A stretch of 64,000 nucleotides of DNA, taken from Myxococcales bacterium. Lineage in GTDB: Bacteria; Myxococcota_A; Polyangia; Fen-1088. The notes below the pieces were generated by a model. It was not told the DNA's origin. It was given only the letters and a program-made list of their open reading frames with translations, and ran no database searches. The position numbers were made by a program, and so were the translations under genes. The stretch covers positions 56,152 to 120,151 of the forward strand of contig PLNW01000074.1 of assembly GCA_003142855.1 (NCBI GenBank), read 5' to 3'. Below, in pieces: positions 49,989-62,377 of the stretch (positions are counted from its first letter, which is position 1; each line of letters starts with the position of its first letter).

Positions 49989-50927
49989 TCAATGTAAAGA
50001 CTTGATATACGCAACCAGGTCGGCGACGTCGTTGTCACTCAAGTCGGCCTTAGGCATTTGCGGCGCAAACCCTTTCACCACTTCCTTGGGAGGGTGATGA
50101 ATGGAGCGCGCGAGGTAGTCCTCGTCGGCAGTCAATGTGACTTCCTTGCCTTCGGCGAGCACAGTGACCTGGCTGCCGAAGAGTCCCTTCCAGGTCGGAC
50201 CCACCAACTTGCTGCCGTCGGTGGTGTGACAGGCCACACAGCCCTTGAGCTTGAAGATTCGTTCCCCGTGTGCCGGATCAGGCTCGCCGGTCACGCCGGT
50301 CTGGGACAACACGGGCGCATCGGCGGACTCGCCGAAGTACCACGCGGAAAAGTCGGCCTCGGGTATCACGCGCACCTTGGAAAGCATATACGAGTGATTG
50401 ACCCCGCACATGACCGTGCACTCGATGTCGAAGTCGCCCAGCTGCTCAGCCTGGAACCAGGTGTAGTTGTTCTTGCCCGGCACCACGTCGGCCTTGACTC
50501 GAAAGGCCGGCACGTAGAAGCCGTGCAAGACGTCAAGTGACTTGAGGTCGAGCCGGACGGGCCGGCCTAGGGCGACATACAGCTCGCTGGTTTGCCGGCC
50601 GTTGGGATAGGTAAACGACCACGCCCACTGCCGAGCCGTAACCTGAATCACCATGGCATCGCGCGGAACCTCGCGCAGGTAGCGATAGTTGGTCCAGCCG
50701 TAATAGAACATGGTCAAGAACAACACCAAGGGAATCCCGGTCCACAGCAGCTCGAGCAAAGTGTGGCCGTGAATGTCCTCGGGCTTCCCGCCTCTGCCCC
50801 GGCGATAGTGAATCACCAGGTAGATCATCACGAAGGTGATGAACACCAGAAACGCTATGGTCAGCGCGGAAATGTAGAGAAAGACCGCGTCGACCTTGTC
50901 CGAAAAGCTTGAAGCACCGCCAAACAT
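49989..50927 (-). CDS. coxB: Cytochrome c oxidase subunit II with fused cytochrome c (caa3 type)
   Basis: The 312-residue protein has two membrane helices (about 15-40 and 58-78) and a CuA domain. The ligands fit H135 (LDVLHGFYVP), C170, C174, H178 and M181 (IECTVMCGVNHSYM). A cytochrome c domain follows with CVACH at 230-234 and a Met ligand near APQMPKADL. Electrons pass from heme c to CuA to the CoxA hemes. The fused heme c marks a caa3 oxidase. It is the last gene of the respiratory operon, after coxA, coxC and coxD, whereas subunit II is usually first. Confidence 0.95.
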   Translation of the reverse strand: MFGGASSFSDKVDAVFLYISALTIAFLVFITFVMIYLVIHYRRGRGGKPEDIHGHTLLELLWTGIPLVLFLTMFYYGWTNYRYLREVPRDAMVIQVTARQWAWSFTYPNGRQTSELYVALGRPVRLDLKSLDVLHGFYVPAFRVKADVVPGKNNYTWFQAEQLGDFDIECTVMCGVNHSYMLSKVRVIPEADFSAWYFGESADAPVLSQTGVTGEPDPAHGERIFKLKGCVACHTTDGSKLVGPTWKGLFGSQVTVLAEGKEVTLTADEDYLARSIHHPPKEVVKGFAPQMPKADLSDNDVADLVAYIKSLH

Positions 50928-50933
50928 GGTTGC

Positions 50934-51236
50934 CTACCTAAACAGATAATCGGAGAAGGTGAGACCAATGAAAATGATCAACACGCCAATCGCCGCGGCG
51001 ACCATGTACTTGAGCGCCGCGCTCTCGTACTTCAGGTGCATGAAATAGAAGAAAACCAAACTGGCTTTGGTAGGCGTGATGACCAGCAATCCCAGCAGGG
51101 CCAGATTCGGCCGGTGCGTGAGGCTGAGTCCGACCAGCAGCCCAGTCAAGACCACCAAAGCGATCCAGACCTTGATGAAGGTGGCGTAGCCGACGATGTG
51201 CGGCGGCTCGGCTCGGTGTTGCATGGTGAAACTCAT
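50934..51236 (-). CDS. coxD: Cytochrome c oxidase subunit IV
   Basis: The 100-residue protein has three membrane helices and the family pattern HIVGYATFIKVWIALVVLTG, then ALLGLLVITPTKASLVFFYF and MHLKYES. This is the prokaryotic caa3-type subunit IV (COX4_pro/CtaF). Its role is structural, aiding assembly. It starts 4 bases after coxC stops and precedes coxB by 6. Confidence 0.88.
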   Translation of the reverse strand: MSFTMQHRAEPPHIVGYATFIKVWIALVVLTGLLVGLSLTHRPNLALLGLLVITPTKASLVFFYFMHLKYESAALKYMVAAAIGVLIIFIGLTFSDYLFR

Positions 51237-51240
51237 AGGA

Positions 51241-51873
51241 CTAGGCCGCGAGGTAGAAAAGCGGCAGCAGGAAGATCCAGATCACGTCGACCAGGTGCCA
51301 GTAAAGCCCCGTGTTCTCCAGTTTGATGAAATCGTCGTGGCGAATTCTGTCGCGCGCCAGGAACACCATCATGACTGACATCACCACCACCCCAATGGTC
51401 ACGTGCAGACCATGGAGTCCGGTCATGCCAAAGTACAGCCCGAAGAACAGGCGCTCGCCTGGGGGCCGGGCCATCAGGTGCTCGGACCCGGGATAGAGGC
51501 CGTGGTGGAACTTGGCTTTCCACTCGAAGAACTTGTTCACCAAGAAGACCGCGCCCAGCAGCATGGTGCAGCCCAGGAAGATCATGGACTGACGCTTGCG
51601 CTGCAGGCGGATGGCCACGATGGACAGCACCATGCTCAAGCTGCTGGTGAGGAGCACGATTGTATTGATCACGCCGAGGGCGAGATTCAACTCGCCCGAG
51701 GCCTTGTGAAATTCGTGCGGGTGCATTGATCGATACATGCCATAGGCCACGAACAGACCGCCGAAAAGGATTAACTCTGTGAAAACGAATATCCACATGC
51801 CCAGCTTCGCGCCGCCATAGTCCCGATGCTCGCCGCCATGTTCGGCGACCAGGGGTTGGGCCGACACGCTCAT
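51241..51873 (-). CDS. coxC: Cytochrome c oxidase subunit III
   Basis: The 210-residue protein has five helices, typical of the short bacterial form. Motifs are KLGMWIFVFTELILFGGLF, FLGCTMLLGAVFLVNKFFEW and GLHGLHVTIGVVVM. Subunit III stabilises CoxA and supports proton uptake. Its ATG (51873) overlaps the last base of the coxA stop codon. Confidence 0.95.
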   Translation of the reverse strand: MSVSAQPLVAEHGGEHRDYGGAKLGMWIFVFTELILFGGLFVAYGMYRSMHPHEFHKASGELNLALGVINTIVLLTSSLSMVLSIVAIRLQRKRQSMIFLGCTMLLGAVFLVNKFFEWKAKFHHGLYPGSEHLMARPPGERLFFGLYFGMTGLHGLHVTIGVVVMSVMMVFLARDRIRHDDFIKLENTGLYWHLVDVIWIFLLPLFYLAA

Positions 51874-53495
51874 CAGGCGGACTCCTTGGCCACGGGATTA
51901 AACGTGTAGGGCGGTTCGGTGATGACCGGCAACACGGCAAAGTTCTCTGTCGGCGGCGGTGAGGACACCGTCCACTCGAGGGTGACGCCGCCCCAGGGAT
52001 TGGCAGGGATGGTCGTTTTGCGGAACAGGCCACGCACCAGATTGCCGACCATCAGCAGAAGACCGGTGACCAGGATCCAGGAACCGACGGTGGCCAAAAT
52101 ATGCCCGCTGTGGAATCTGGGCAAGTGATCGTAGTAGCGCCGGGGCATGCCTTGCAGGCCGAGAACTAGAAACGTGAAATACAGCAGGTTGAAGCCGACG
52201 AAGATCGGCACAAAGGCCACGATGGCCGCGCGTTCGTTGTACATACGGCCGAACATCTTGGGGTACCAGTAGTGCAGGGCCGCAAAGAACGCGAAGCCCG
52301 TGCCGCCAAACATTACGTAGTGAAAATGGCCGACAATGAAGTAGGTGTCGTGAACGTGCACATTGATGGCCAGCGCGCCCTGGAAAAGCCCGGTAAGACC
52401 GCCGATGCTGAAGAGGAAGATGAACGCCAGGGCGTACACCATGGGCGGGCGCAACTCGACCGAACCCTTATACAGGGTGGCGACCCAGTTGAAGACCTTG
52501 ATGGCGCTGGGAATCGCCACCAGGAAGGTCAGCAGGGAGAAGATGATGATGGCGAAGTCGCTCAGGCCGCTGGTGAACATGTGGTGGGCCCACACCAGGG
52601 AGCCTAGCGCCGCGATGCCCATGCTGGAGATCACGATGGCCTTGTAGCCGAAGATGGTCCGGTGGGCGAAGGTCGGAATGATTTCCGATATCGCGCCCAT
52701 GGCAGGCAGAATCATGATGTACACGGCGGGATGCGAATAGGTCCAGAACAGGTGTTGGTACAGGATGGGATCGCCGCCGATGCTGGGATCGAAGATACCC
52801 AGATGGAAAACCCGTTCCAGAATGACGAGCAAAAGGGTGATGCCTAGGATGGGCGTGGCCAGAACCTGCACCCAGGACGTCGCATACAGCGCCCAGGGAA
52901 AGAGCGGCATGCGCATCCAATTCATGCCTTTGGCGCGCAGGCGGTGGATGGTGGTAATGAAATTCAGTCCCGTGAGGATGGAGGAGAATCCGATGGTGAA
53001 GGCGCCCAACACCGCCATGGTCACGTTGGTACCGGTTCTCACGCTGTAGGGCACGTAGAACGACCAACCGGTGTCAGGGGGACCGCTGCCTGTGAACAAG
53101 GACGACAATGCAATGGCGGCGCCACTCATGAACAAATACCACGACAGCAGATTGATCCGCGGGAAGGCCACGTCCCTGGCACCGATCATGATGGGCAAGA
53201 AGAAATTCCCGAACGACGCGGCCAGGCCGGGAATGACGAACAGAAAGATCATGATCACTCCGTGCAGAGTGAACAGGGCGTTGTAGCTGGTGGGCTTCAT
53301 GATGGTCGGGCCCATGGTCAGGTGCTCGAGACGCATGAACGCTCCCAGGGTCATGCCCACGAGGAAGAACGTCATCATGCTGCTGAGGTAAAGGATGGCG
53401 ATGCGTTTGTGGTCCGTGGTCAGCAACCAGGACGCGATGCCCTTGCGTGCGTAGAAGCTGGGCTCGCTCGTCGGAGATTCAACGGCGGTGCTCAC
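51873..53495 (-). CDS. coxA: Cytochrome c oxidase subunit I (A2-type heme-copper oxidase)
   Basis: The 540-residue protein has twelve helices. Heme a ligand His 78 is in TLHGVIM. CuB His 255 with cross-linked Tyr 259 is in [14 protein letters not shown], and His 304-305 in [10 protein letters not shown]. The last heme ligands are in [16 protein letters not shown]. The usual D-channel Glu (HPEVY) is Ala here, and the site reads YSHPAVY, the YSHPxV motif of A2-type oxidases such as Rhodothermus caa3, where the Tyr-Ser pair takes over the proton role. It reduces O2 to water and pumps protons. Its ATG overlaps the sco stop by four bases. Confidence 0.97.
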   Translation of the reverse strand: MSTAVESPTSEPSFYARKGIASWLLTTDHKRIAILYLSSMMTFFLVGMTLGAFMRLEHLTMGPTIMKPTSYNALFTLHGVIMIFLFVIPGLAASFGNFFLPIMIGARDVAFPRINLLSWYLFMSGAAIALSSLFTGSGPPDTGWSFYVPYSVRTGTNVTMAVLGAFTIGFSSILTGLNFITTIHRLRAKGMNWMRMPLFPWALYATSWVQVLATPILGITLLLVILERVFHLGIFDPSIGGDPILYQHLFWTYSHPAVYIMILPAMGAISEIIPTFAHRTIFGYKAIVISSMGIAALGSLVWAHHMFTSGLSDFAIIIFSLLTFLVAIPSAIKVFNWVATLYKGSVELRPPMVYALAFIFLFSIGGLTGLFQGALAINVHVHDTYFIVGHFHYVMFGGTGFAFFAALHYWYPKMFGRMYNERAAIVAFVPIFVGFNLLYFTFLVLGLQGMPRRYYDHLPRFHSGHILATVGSWILVTGLLLMVGNLVRGLFRKTTIPANPWGGVTLEWTVSSPPPTENFAVLPVITEPPYTFNPVAKESA

Positions 53496-54292
53496 GAGGA
53501 CTCCTTTGGATCGGATTTGCGCCTCCGCTTGCGCGTGACGCCCACCACAACGCCGAAGCCGACGGCCAGCACTATTGTGAAGGCCGCGGAGACCCGCGTG
53601 ATGGCGAGCGAATAGCGCCGGCCGGCCGGGTCGTAGTTGAAGCAGAACTTGAGCAGGCGGGCGATGGTGGGGCCGGTGCGACCCTGCGCAGCCTCGGTGA
53701 CAGCCATCTTCACGTCAAAGGGCAGAAAGGTGACCCCGTAAAGGTAGCGTGTCACCATGCCGGTCCCGGATAGCACCATGACGACGCCCGGGTGAACAAA
53801 GTCTTCGCCGGATTTGGCAAACTTGAAGCCAACCGCGTTGGCCAGTTGCTTGGTCGAGACAGGATCGCCGGTGAGAAATCGCCATGCCGTCGGCGGGAAG
53901 GCGGGACCGAGCTGCTTGATGTAGTTCTCCTTCTTGTGGCCGGCCAGCTCGGCATCGTCGCGCGGATCGAAACTGACAGTCAGGACTTGGAAGTCCTTGC
54001 CCGGGATCTGGTCAATCCTCTGCAGCATTTCGGCCACGCCATTGAGCAGCGGCGTGCACAGGCCAACGCAACGGAAGTAGTTCAGGGTCAGCAGGGTCGG
54101 CTTGTCGATCAAGTCGCGCAAGGAGACCCGATCGCCTTGCTCGTCGACGAGTTTGATGTCGAGCGGAATTGTCTGTCCCAGTTTCTCGTCGACACCCACG
54201 TCGAGGGCGGACTCAGGCGGCGCCTCGGCAAGCGCGGCGTGAGCGGCGGTTGTTGCCCAGAATCCCACCAGAATTGCCAGTTGCGACTTCAT
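53492..54292 (-). CDS. sco: SCO1/SenC copper chaperone
   Basis: The 266-residue protein has a signal peptide (1-19), a thioredoxin-like domain and, unusually, a C-terminal membrane helix (about 231-249) with a basic tail. The copper site is CVGLC (C75, C79) plus His in [12 protein letters not shown] (about 167). SCO proteins deliver Cu to the CuA site of subunit II. Its stop overlaps coxA and its start overlaps the upstream cytochrome c gene (ATGA), so it is co-translated with its client oxidase. Confidence 0.92.
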   Translation of the reverse strand: MKSQLAILVGFWATTAAHAALAEAPPESALDVGVDEKLGQTIPLDIKLVDEQGDRVSLRDLIDKPTLLTLNYFRCVGLCTPLLNGVAEMLQRIDQIPGKDFQVLTVSFDPRDDAELAGHKKENYIKQLGPAFPPTAWRFLTGDPVSTKQLANAVGFKFAKSGEDFVHPGVVMVLSGTGMVTRYLYGVTFLPFDVKMAVTEAAQGRTGPTIARLLKFCFNYDPAGRRYSLAITRVSAAFTIVLAVGFGVVVGVTRKRRRKSDPKESS

Positions 54293-55239
54293 GGCTGCCT
54301 AGCCTCCTCCTTGGTACCGACAAGCGCACGCACGATTTCACGCCATTGCGCAGCGTCGAGTCCGGCCACCGCAGGAGCGAAGCCATTGTCGGGTGCGCCG
54401 GCCGCCCAGGCCCGAGCCACGGCGACCGGATCATTGCGATTGGCAGTGGCCGCCACCGTACGGGCCGCGCGCGTCGGATCCGCAATCGCCAAGCGGAGCA
54501 ACTCGGCTGAAGCAGACTTGTCTTCAGCGGACGGTGCTTGCAACGGCGGCACGGTCACTTGCTCCTTCACCATCTTCTTGATGGCCAGGCTGACCGGGAT
54601 GCGGTTGGGAATGTGGAAGCCCCTGGAGCGGAATTGATTCGCCAGTGCCTCCAACGCATTGAGATCCTCGGCCCCATGATCGAAGCTGCCCAATGAGCGA
54701 ACAATGTGCACCAGGGCCATGCGGTCGGCCGGCATGATGAAGTCGAAGGCAGCCATGCCCGTGCCCTTGACGCCGGTCGAGATCGTGGTGAAGATGTCGG
54801 TGACGTGAAAGCCGCGCTTCCAGTCAGTGGGCTGTGTGAAATTGCGCGGTCTGGGATTGAGCGTTCCCGCAGCCGGGCCATTGCCCTGTCCGCTCTCGCC
54901 GTGGCATGAGCTGCAGTTCTGCTTGAACAGTACCTCGCCGCGGCCGAGCAGTTTCGGATTCGGCGTCATCACCGTGGCCGGATCCACAGGCGGTAAGTCG
55001 CGACCCTTGCTCGCCGGGGCCTCGGCCTGATCCAGCCAACCCACGCTGGCCGCGGCGGGCTGGTCCGAGGGCGGCCGCGCCAGCGGTCGTCGTTCGCGCA
55101 CAAGCGCGGGGATGACGATGAGGCCAAAAAGCAGAAAGGTGACCGCGACACCTGAACCAATGGCAAAGCGATTGGCCAGCCCCTTAGCTTCACTGCCCCA
55201 GCCGGAAGGCCTGCCCTTCTCGTCGCTCACAGTTGCCAC
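54289..55239 (-). CDS. Membrane-anchored monoheme cytochrome c
   Basis: The 316-residue protein has one N-terminal membrane helix (about 25-47) and a class I cytochrome c domain. The heme site is CSSCH at about 112-116 (FKQNCSSCHGESGQGNGPAA), and the Met ligand is probably in MAAFDFIMPADRM. The C-terminal 130 residues are Ala-rich helices of unknown role. It sits between actF and sco and overlaps both. It may be the electron carrier linking Alternative Complex III to the caa3 oxidase, or an ActE-type subunit, since the classical ActE is fused to ActD. The role is inferred from context. Confidence 0.82.
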   Translation of the reverse strand: MATVSDEKGRPSGWGSEAKGLANRFAIGSGVAVTFLLFGLIVIPALVRERRPLARPPSDQPAAASVGWLDQAEAPASKGRDLPPVDPATVMTPNPKLLGRGEVLFKQNCSSCHGESGQGNGPAAGTLNPRPRNFTQPTDWKRGFHVTDIFTTISTGVKGTGMAAFDFIMPADRMALVHIVRSLGSFDHGAEDLNALEALANQFRSRGFHIPNRIPVSLAIKKMVKEQVTVPPLQAPSAEDKSASAELLRLAIADPTRAARTVAATANRNDPVAVARAWAAGAPDNGFAPAVAGLDAAQWREIVRALVGTKEEARQP

Positions 55240-56387
55240 TCCAGCCCTTGAGCCAGCAGAGGATCGCCTACGGGCATGTCAGCGCCGTGGCCCATGGCGC
55301 GACGGATTTGTAGAAAGCCAAGGCCGAGGAAGAAGCACGCCATGGCCAACTCGGGCCAACCGAAAAGCGGCTTGGGCCCAAGCACGGGAAAAATGAGCCA
55401 GTACAGGTCGACGAAATGCCCCAGCAAGATCGAAAATGCGGCCAGACGCAGGGGAGCGGGATGCTTCTTCCCCACCGACCCGATGAGCAGAAAGAACGGC
55501 ACGAAGAAGTGAAGCAACGGCAGCAGCAAGGCCACCGGCTGCCACGCGCCCTCGATGCGGTGTTTGAACCAGATCACCTCTTCGGGAAGGTTGGCGTACC
55601 AGATCAGCATGTACTGCGCGAAGCCGATGTAGGCGAAGAACACTGTAAAAGCCAGGCCCAGCGAGCCGAGGTTGTAGACGTGTTTGGTCTGGACTTCGGG
55701 CAAGCGGCCGCGGCTCTTGAGCGAGAGCACGCCCAGCACCATAGCGGCGATTCCCGCAATGAAGCTGCCGGCAAACAGGTACACACCGAACATGTCGCTG
55801 TACCACTCGGGCTCTAGTCCGGAAATCCAGTCGAACGCCAGAATGGTCACGCTGAAAAAGAAGACCACCATGAAAGGCGGCGCCAGCCGGCGTGCGCGTA
55901 CAGTGAAGGCCGGATCCTTGCTTTCATCCTGGCGAAGCGAGCCGCGCACGTAGAAGGTGTAGAAGAGCATCCACACCGTGGCACAAACGGCCAGGCGAAT
56001 GGCAAAGAAGGGGAGGTTCAACCACGCTGCTTTGGCGACCAAAATGGGATTGTGCGCGGCCTCGGGATACGTCCAGGGAAAGATCACCGGCACGCCGAAA
56101 AGGGCCACGAGCAGCAGCGGAACGGCCAAGGGAATTAGCGAGGCGAGCCGCTCGGGCACGCGCCGCATGGGCACGCTCCAGTGCGCGCCCACCAGGCGTT
56201 CGAGGGCGACCAAGAACAGATTGCCCAGCCCGAGGGTGAGCAGGAACAGGGTCCACACCAGCCAGTTGACCCAGAAGCGCTCGCGGGCGACGCTGACGTA
56301 CACGCCGGCGGTTCCAGCCGCGCCCACCAGGGTCAAGGCGCCGAGGAGGTTGCGCACCAGCGAAGAACGAGGGGAGGCCGCAGTCAT
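55227..56387 (-). CDS. actF: Alternative Complex III subunit ActF
   Basis: The 386-residue protein has about ten membrane helices and motifs typical of ActF (quinol:cytochrome c oxidoreductase): WVNWLVWTLFLLTLGLGNLF, FDWISGLEPEWYSDMFGVYL and GFAQYMLIWYANLPEEVIWF. ActF is an NrfD-like paralogue of ActC and is thought to carry a proton path. Its ATG overlaps the actDE stop by four bases and its stop overlaps the cytochrome c gene by 13. Confidence 0.9.
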   Translation of the reverse strand: MTAASPRSSLVRNLLGALTLVGAAGTAGVYVSVARERFWVNWLVWTLFLLTLGLGNLFLVALERLVGAHWSVPMRRVPERLASLIPLAVPLLLVALFGVPVIFPWTYPEAAHNPILVAKAAWLNLPFFAIRLAVCATVWMLFYTFYVRGSLRQDESKDPAFTVRARRLAPPFMVVFFFSVTILAFDWISGLEPEWYSDMFGVYLFAGSFIAGIAAMVLGVLSLKSRGRLPEVQTKHVYNLGSLGLAFTVFFAYIGFAQYMLIWYANLPEEVIWFKHRIEGAWQPVALLLPLLHFFVPFFLLIGSVGKKHPAPLRLAAFSILLGHFVDLYWLIFPVLGPKPLFGWPELAMACFFLGLGFLQIRRAMGHGADMPVGDPLLAQGLEWQL

Positions 56388-57513
56388 CGCAGATCCTCAT
56401 CCTTGGCATTCTGCGCCCGTTGCAGAATCCGAATGTAGTGCACCACCGCCCAGCGATCATCCGGGTCCAAGTCCGCCGCGTAGCTGGGCATGGCGTTCTT
56501 GCCCAGCATGAGCACGCCAAAGTAGTGTCCGTCGGGGCGAGCGCGTATTTCGTTGGACAGGAAATTGCCGGGCTTGCCGCCATAGGCGCGCGAAAGCAGG
56601 GGCACGCCGTTGCCCACAAGGCCGTGGCAAATCGCGCAGTGGTCGTTGAAGACTTTGCGCCCGCGCTCGGCAATGGACTGGGTGAGCGGCAGCGGATTGC
56701 TCAGCAAAGTTCCTGCTTCTTCCGGGGTGGCAAAGGCCGGCGGCAAATGACCGCGTGCTACTGTTCCCGCGACCGCGGGCCGCATGCCGCGCCCGTCGAC
56801 AAAGAACGCGCTTTCGCGAAACGCGTTCAGTTTGGGCTGATTGTGCATGTGGAGCATGGGCGGCACGATGGGAATCAGTTTCTCCGCGGCGTAGAGGCCG
56901 GCACCCGCGACCACGCAGGCTGCAACAATGACCGCGATGGTGCGTAGAAGCCCCACCAAGCTGAGCGGGCGATCCCAGGCGGGAACCGGCACGATCTCCA
57001 CTGACTCGGCGCCATTGTCGATGAGCGCCTGGCGGGCCGCCTCGACGTCAAAGGCCGCGCTGCTGGCTTCAATGCTGAGCGCGAGCTTGTCGCGGGTGAT
57101 GCCCTTGATGGCCTGGCTGTGCAAAACCGGGTGGCCAAAGAAAGGCAGCTTGTTGAACGCGAAGAGCATGGCCAGACCCGCGGTGAATGTGGCGAACAGG
57201 ACCGTGACCTCGAACATCACCGGCACAAAGGCTTGCCACGAAAACAGGGCCTTTCCGCCGGTGACCAGGGGATAGTCCACCGCGCTCACCCATCCCTCGA
57301 AGAGCAAGGCCAGGCCAGCGCCAATCACGCCCATGAACATGACCAGCCGCCCCAGCGGGGACGGCGCCAGCCCGATCGCCCGATCGAGACCGTGCACAGG
57401 ATAGGGCGTGTAGGCCTCGAGCCGGCCCAGCTGGCGCGGACGGATCTGCTTGGCAGCGTCGACGATCTTGTGCGCGTCGGAGAAGAGCCCCAGGACCGCG
57501 AAGGTGCCGCTGC

Positions 57514-57517
<4 letters not shown>
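56384..57517 (-). CDS. actDE: Alternative Complex III ActD-ActE fusion
   Basis: The 377-residue protein joins two subunits. Residues about 1-180 are ActD (DUF3341): MSSGTFAVLGLFSDAHKIVD, two membrane helices (about 57-77 and 97-117) and FNKLPFFGHPVLHS. A third helix at about 190-210 leads to a monoheme cytochrome c (about 235-370) with CAICH (FNDHCAICHGLVGNGVPLLS) and a Met ligand in KNAMPSYAADLD. That second part is an ActE-like cytochrome. In Rhodothermus and Flavobacterium ActD and ActE are separate. The fusion fixes their ratio and position. The stop overlaps actF and the start overlaps actC. Confidence 0.9.
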
Positions 57518-58886
<1,369 letters not shown>

Positions 58887-58890
<4 letters not shown>

Positions 58891-61817
58891 TGTTCACCCT
58901 CGCCCGATGGATTCTTCAGGGCGGCCAGGTAGGTGATGGCTGGTTTGGTGCCCAGTTCTTCCAGCACATGGAAACCGCGGTTGTGGCGTGACAGCCTGGC
59001 CACCTCGCTTTCGGGGCTGTTGACGTCCCCGAACACGATGGCGCTGGCTGGACAGGCTGAGGCGCACGCCGGCACCACGTCTTTGTCGTCGAGGTGCCGT
59101 TTCTCGCGCTCGGCCACTTGTTCGGCGTTGCGAATGCGCTGCACGCAGAAGGTGCACTTTTCCATCACGCCGCGCGGACGAACCGTGACCTCGGGATTGA
59201 AGGCCAACTGCATCGACGCGGGCGTCTCGCCGGTGAAATCAAGGAAGTTGAAGCGTCTGACCTTGTAGGGGCAGTTGTTGGCGCAATAGCGAGTGCCCAC
59301 GCAACGGTTGTAGGCCATCTGATTGATGCCGTCGGGGCTATGGTTGGTGGCCTGCACCGGGCACACGGGTTCGCAAGGGGCACTGTCACAGTGCTGGCAC
59401 AGCATGGGCTGGTGGACCACGCGGGGCGAAGCCTCACCGCCTTGGTAGTAGCGGTCGACCCGCATCCAGTGCATGGCGCGGCCCTTGCGCACCTGCTCGG
59501 GCCCGACCACTGGGATGTTGTTTTCCGACTGGCAGGCCACCACGCAGGCGCCGCAGCCCACGCAGGACGAAAGGTCGATGGCCATGCCCCAACGCGGACC
59601 CTTCTGCTCCTGTTTGTCATAGAGCGACGGGAGTTCCGCGCGTTCGAGTTCTTGTTGGGGCCGCTTGGCGTACTCGGCCAGCGACCACAGGCGCGCAATG
59701 TCGCGGCCGTCCTGGGTGTCGTGATCTTGCGCCAGCGAAAGTTCCTGGCGGCCGCCGGTCGGCGTGACCGCATCGACGGGCGCGCTTCGTGCGCCGAGTG
59801 CCGACGCGAACGCCCAGGCGCGCGTGCCCACGCCCGCAGCCACGCTGCCCTGCCAGCGGCCATGGCCCAGGGTCATGCGCAGGACGCCTTGGGCCTGACC
59901 GGGCTGGCGCAAGATGGGCAGCGCAGGACCGCGTCCCAAGCTCACCATGTCGCCGTTCTTTAGATGCAGGCGATCGGCATCGGCCGGCGCCAGCGACAGG
60001 GGATTTCCCCACGAGGCTCGGCCGGTGGGATCCGGCATTTCCTGGAGCCATCCGTTGTTGGCATAGCGACCGTCGAAAAGTCGGGGGTCAGTGTCGAGAA
60101 CCAGCTCGAAGCCGGCGGATGATGGCGTCTGGGCGGCGCGGGTCGCCGCTCGGGTGCAGGCCTGCCCGTCGAGCCGGCGGGCTGCAGGCGGCGCGGGCCG
60201 CCGTCGGTACAGGCCATCGTGCAGGCAGGTGTTCCAGAAACGCGCGAAAGAGATGGGGCCGTCCTTAGGCGCGACTTCGTCCTGCCAGCGTCGCTTGACA
60301 AGCTCGACGTAGCTTCTCGCCAGGGGGCGGCCCATCTCGGCCAGGCAGCGCAAGAAGACCTCCTCGCCCTGCACGGTATCGTAGAGCGGCGCCACCACCG
60401 GCTGCTGCAAGGTGAGCGCATCGCCGCTGGCTTCGAAATCGTTCCAACTTTCGAGCCAATGGTTGGTGGGCAGGACCAGATTGCACGCGGTCGCGGTTTC
60501 GTCCTTCAGCAGGCCCAGGCGAACCCGCAAGGGAACCTTGGCCATCGCGGCCCGCCAGGCGCTTCCCTCGGAGTCGCCGTCGGGAATGTCATAGGCGGGG
60601 TTCACGTCCCAGAACACTGCCACGCCGAACCTGCCCGCAGCCATGGCGTCGACCACAGTCTTGAATTCGTCGGGCGTGCTCAAGGCAGGCGCGCTTGGCG
60701 CGTGGTCGTCCGCGATTCCCAGCATGCGGTTCAAGATCAGGCAGGCGGCGTGGGCTTCGACCGAGGCTGCGGGACCGGCCAGGACCAGGGATCTGTCACC
60801 CGACGCGCACAGATCCTTCACCAGACGCTTGAATTCAGCCGCGAAGGGCTTGACCTCTGGCAAGCGGTCGAGAGCGAATGGTTCCAGTGCGGAGAGCGCC
60901 AGTCCCTCGGGTAACGCGCGTCCACCTTGCAGGTGAACAGCACGCACCAGAGCGAAGGCGATACGGGCCAATGCCGACGGCCGCATCGGGATGCGCACAT
61001 CCGCCCTGCTTCCAGTCAGGCTCATGCCGCCCTCGATGGCGTAGAGACGGTTCATGGCGCCAGCCGAGGAAGCTGGTCGGCGCATGGATGAGAAGCCGGC
61101 AATCGCGGAAACCGTATCGCCGAGCGTTCCGATAAAATCGGCTTCCAGCGCGACGATGGTTTGCGCCTTGTCAAAGCGATGCTGGGGAAGTCGTTCCTCA
61201 CCAAACAGCTCGCGCTGGGCCTGGCGCTCCTGATGGTCGGCCGCGGGCTCCCATGGGACGTAGAGCAAAGACGGCAAGGCCTTGGCCAAGTACACAATCA
61301 GCGCCTTGCGCGTCGGAGAAAGTACCGCCGGCGTCACCAGCACAATACCTTTGTGCTGGCTGCTCGCATCTTTGAGCGCGCGGGCGAGCTGCTCTACCGC
61401 TGCCTTCCAGGTGCCTGGCCGGCCGTCGATGAGCGGGGCGCGCACACGGTCGGGGTCGTATAGGCCGAGCAGGTCCGCGGTGGCGTGGAAACTGGTCTTA
61501 CCCCGATAGAGCGGGTGTTCGGCGTTGCCTTCGACGTGAATCGGGCGGCCCTCGCGCGCTTTGACCAGCACTGGGTACGCCATCTCACCCTCTTGGAAAG
61601 TGCTGGCGTAGTAGTCGGCCACGCCGGGAACGATCTCTTCCTGCTTCTTGGTGTAGGGAACGACGGCCGCACGGTTCCGCGTCAGCTTGCAGCCTGCGCC
61701 GGTCGCCAGGGCGGCAGAGGCACCGAGCAGGGCCAGGAAGCGCCGGCGGGACAGACCGTCAGCTTCGCCGTCGGCGCCGAGCAGGGGCAGATGAAAGGAG
61801 TGGGTCTCTGGTTTCAT
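58887..61817 (-). CDS. actB: Alternative Complex III iron-sulfur subunit ActB
   Basis: ATG 61817 gives 976 residues. The Tat-type start SRRRFLALLGASAALATGAG is followed by Cys 43, a possible lipidation site. Residues about 50-650 form a molybdopterin-oxidoreductase-like fold with no sign of cofactor ligands, as known for ActB. The last 230 residues hold ferredoxin-type Cys clusters: CVGCGACVVAC, CQHCDSAPCEPVC, CVGTRYCANNCPYKVRRFN and CTFCVQRI, for three or four Fe-S centres. It passes electrons from quinol at ActC to the cytochrome subunits. The ATG overlaps the actA stop. Confidence 0.95.
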
Positions 61818-62377
61818 CGGTGGCACGCGAAACAGTTGGTGGGTCCGGACGTGATCTTCGAACCTGCGGGCACGACCTCGTGCGCGTCGCGGTGGCAGGC
61901 AAGGCAATTCCCCATGCGCATGAGCATTTCGCGCGAGACTTGCTCCATGATTTGCACTTCCCCGTGGCAGCTCTGGCAGGCGATCTCCGCCCCGACGTGG
62001 GGCCGGTGATCGAAGTAGACGTGGTCGGGCAGGGTATAGATGCGCTGCCATTGAATGGGCTGGTTGGCCTTGAAGGCTGCGATCACGCGCTGGACTTCGG
62101 GTTTGTCGGTGCGAGTGACCGCATGACAGTTCATGCAGGTTTCCACTGCGGGAACCCCGGCGTGGCGCGAGCGCTCGGCACCCGTGTGGCAGTACAGGCA
62201 GGGAACGTGGTTGTCGCCGGCATGCAAGCGGTGGGAGAAGGCAATGGGCTGCGTCGGGGAATAGCCTCGCGCGAATCGGTCAGGCTCGGTGGCGTATCCA
62301 ACGGCCAGCAGGGTCGACAAGACGGCAATCGCGCCCGTGGGCAGAACTATACGCCAGAAGCGGTCTTGTGGATGCAC
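61814..62377 (-). CDS. actA: Alternative Complex III pentaheme cytochrome ActA
   Basis: GTG 62377 gives 187 residues. One N-terminal helix (about 9-28) anchors a multiheme domain with five CxxCH sites: CLYCH 60, CMNCH 81, CQSCH 134, CLACH 158 and CFACH 182. HKVCF-like extra His such as FSHRLH and FDHRPH provide distal ligands. Five hemes is the classic ActA count. It is the first gene of the eleven-gene operon. The promoter must lie in the 168 bases between it and the divergent kinase gene. Confidence 0.94.
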   Translation of the reverse strand: MHPQDRFWRIVLPTGAIAVLSTLLAVGYATEPDRFARGYSPTQPIAFSHRLHAGDNHVPCLYCHTGAERSRHAGVPAVETCMNCHAVTRTDKPEVQRVIAAFKANQPIQWQRIYTLPDHVYFDHRPHVGAEIACQSCHGEVQIMEQVSREMLMRMGNCLACHRDAHEVVPAGSKITSGPTNCFACHR

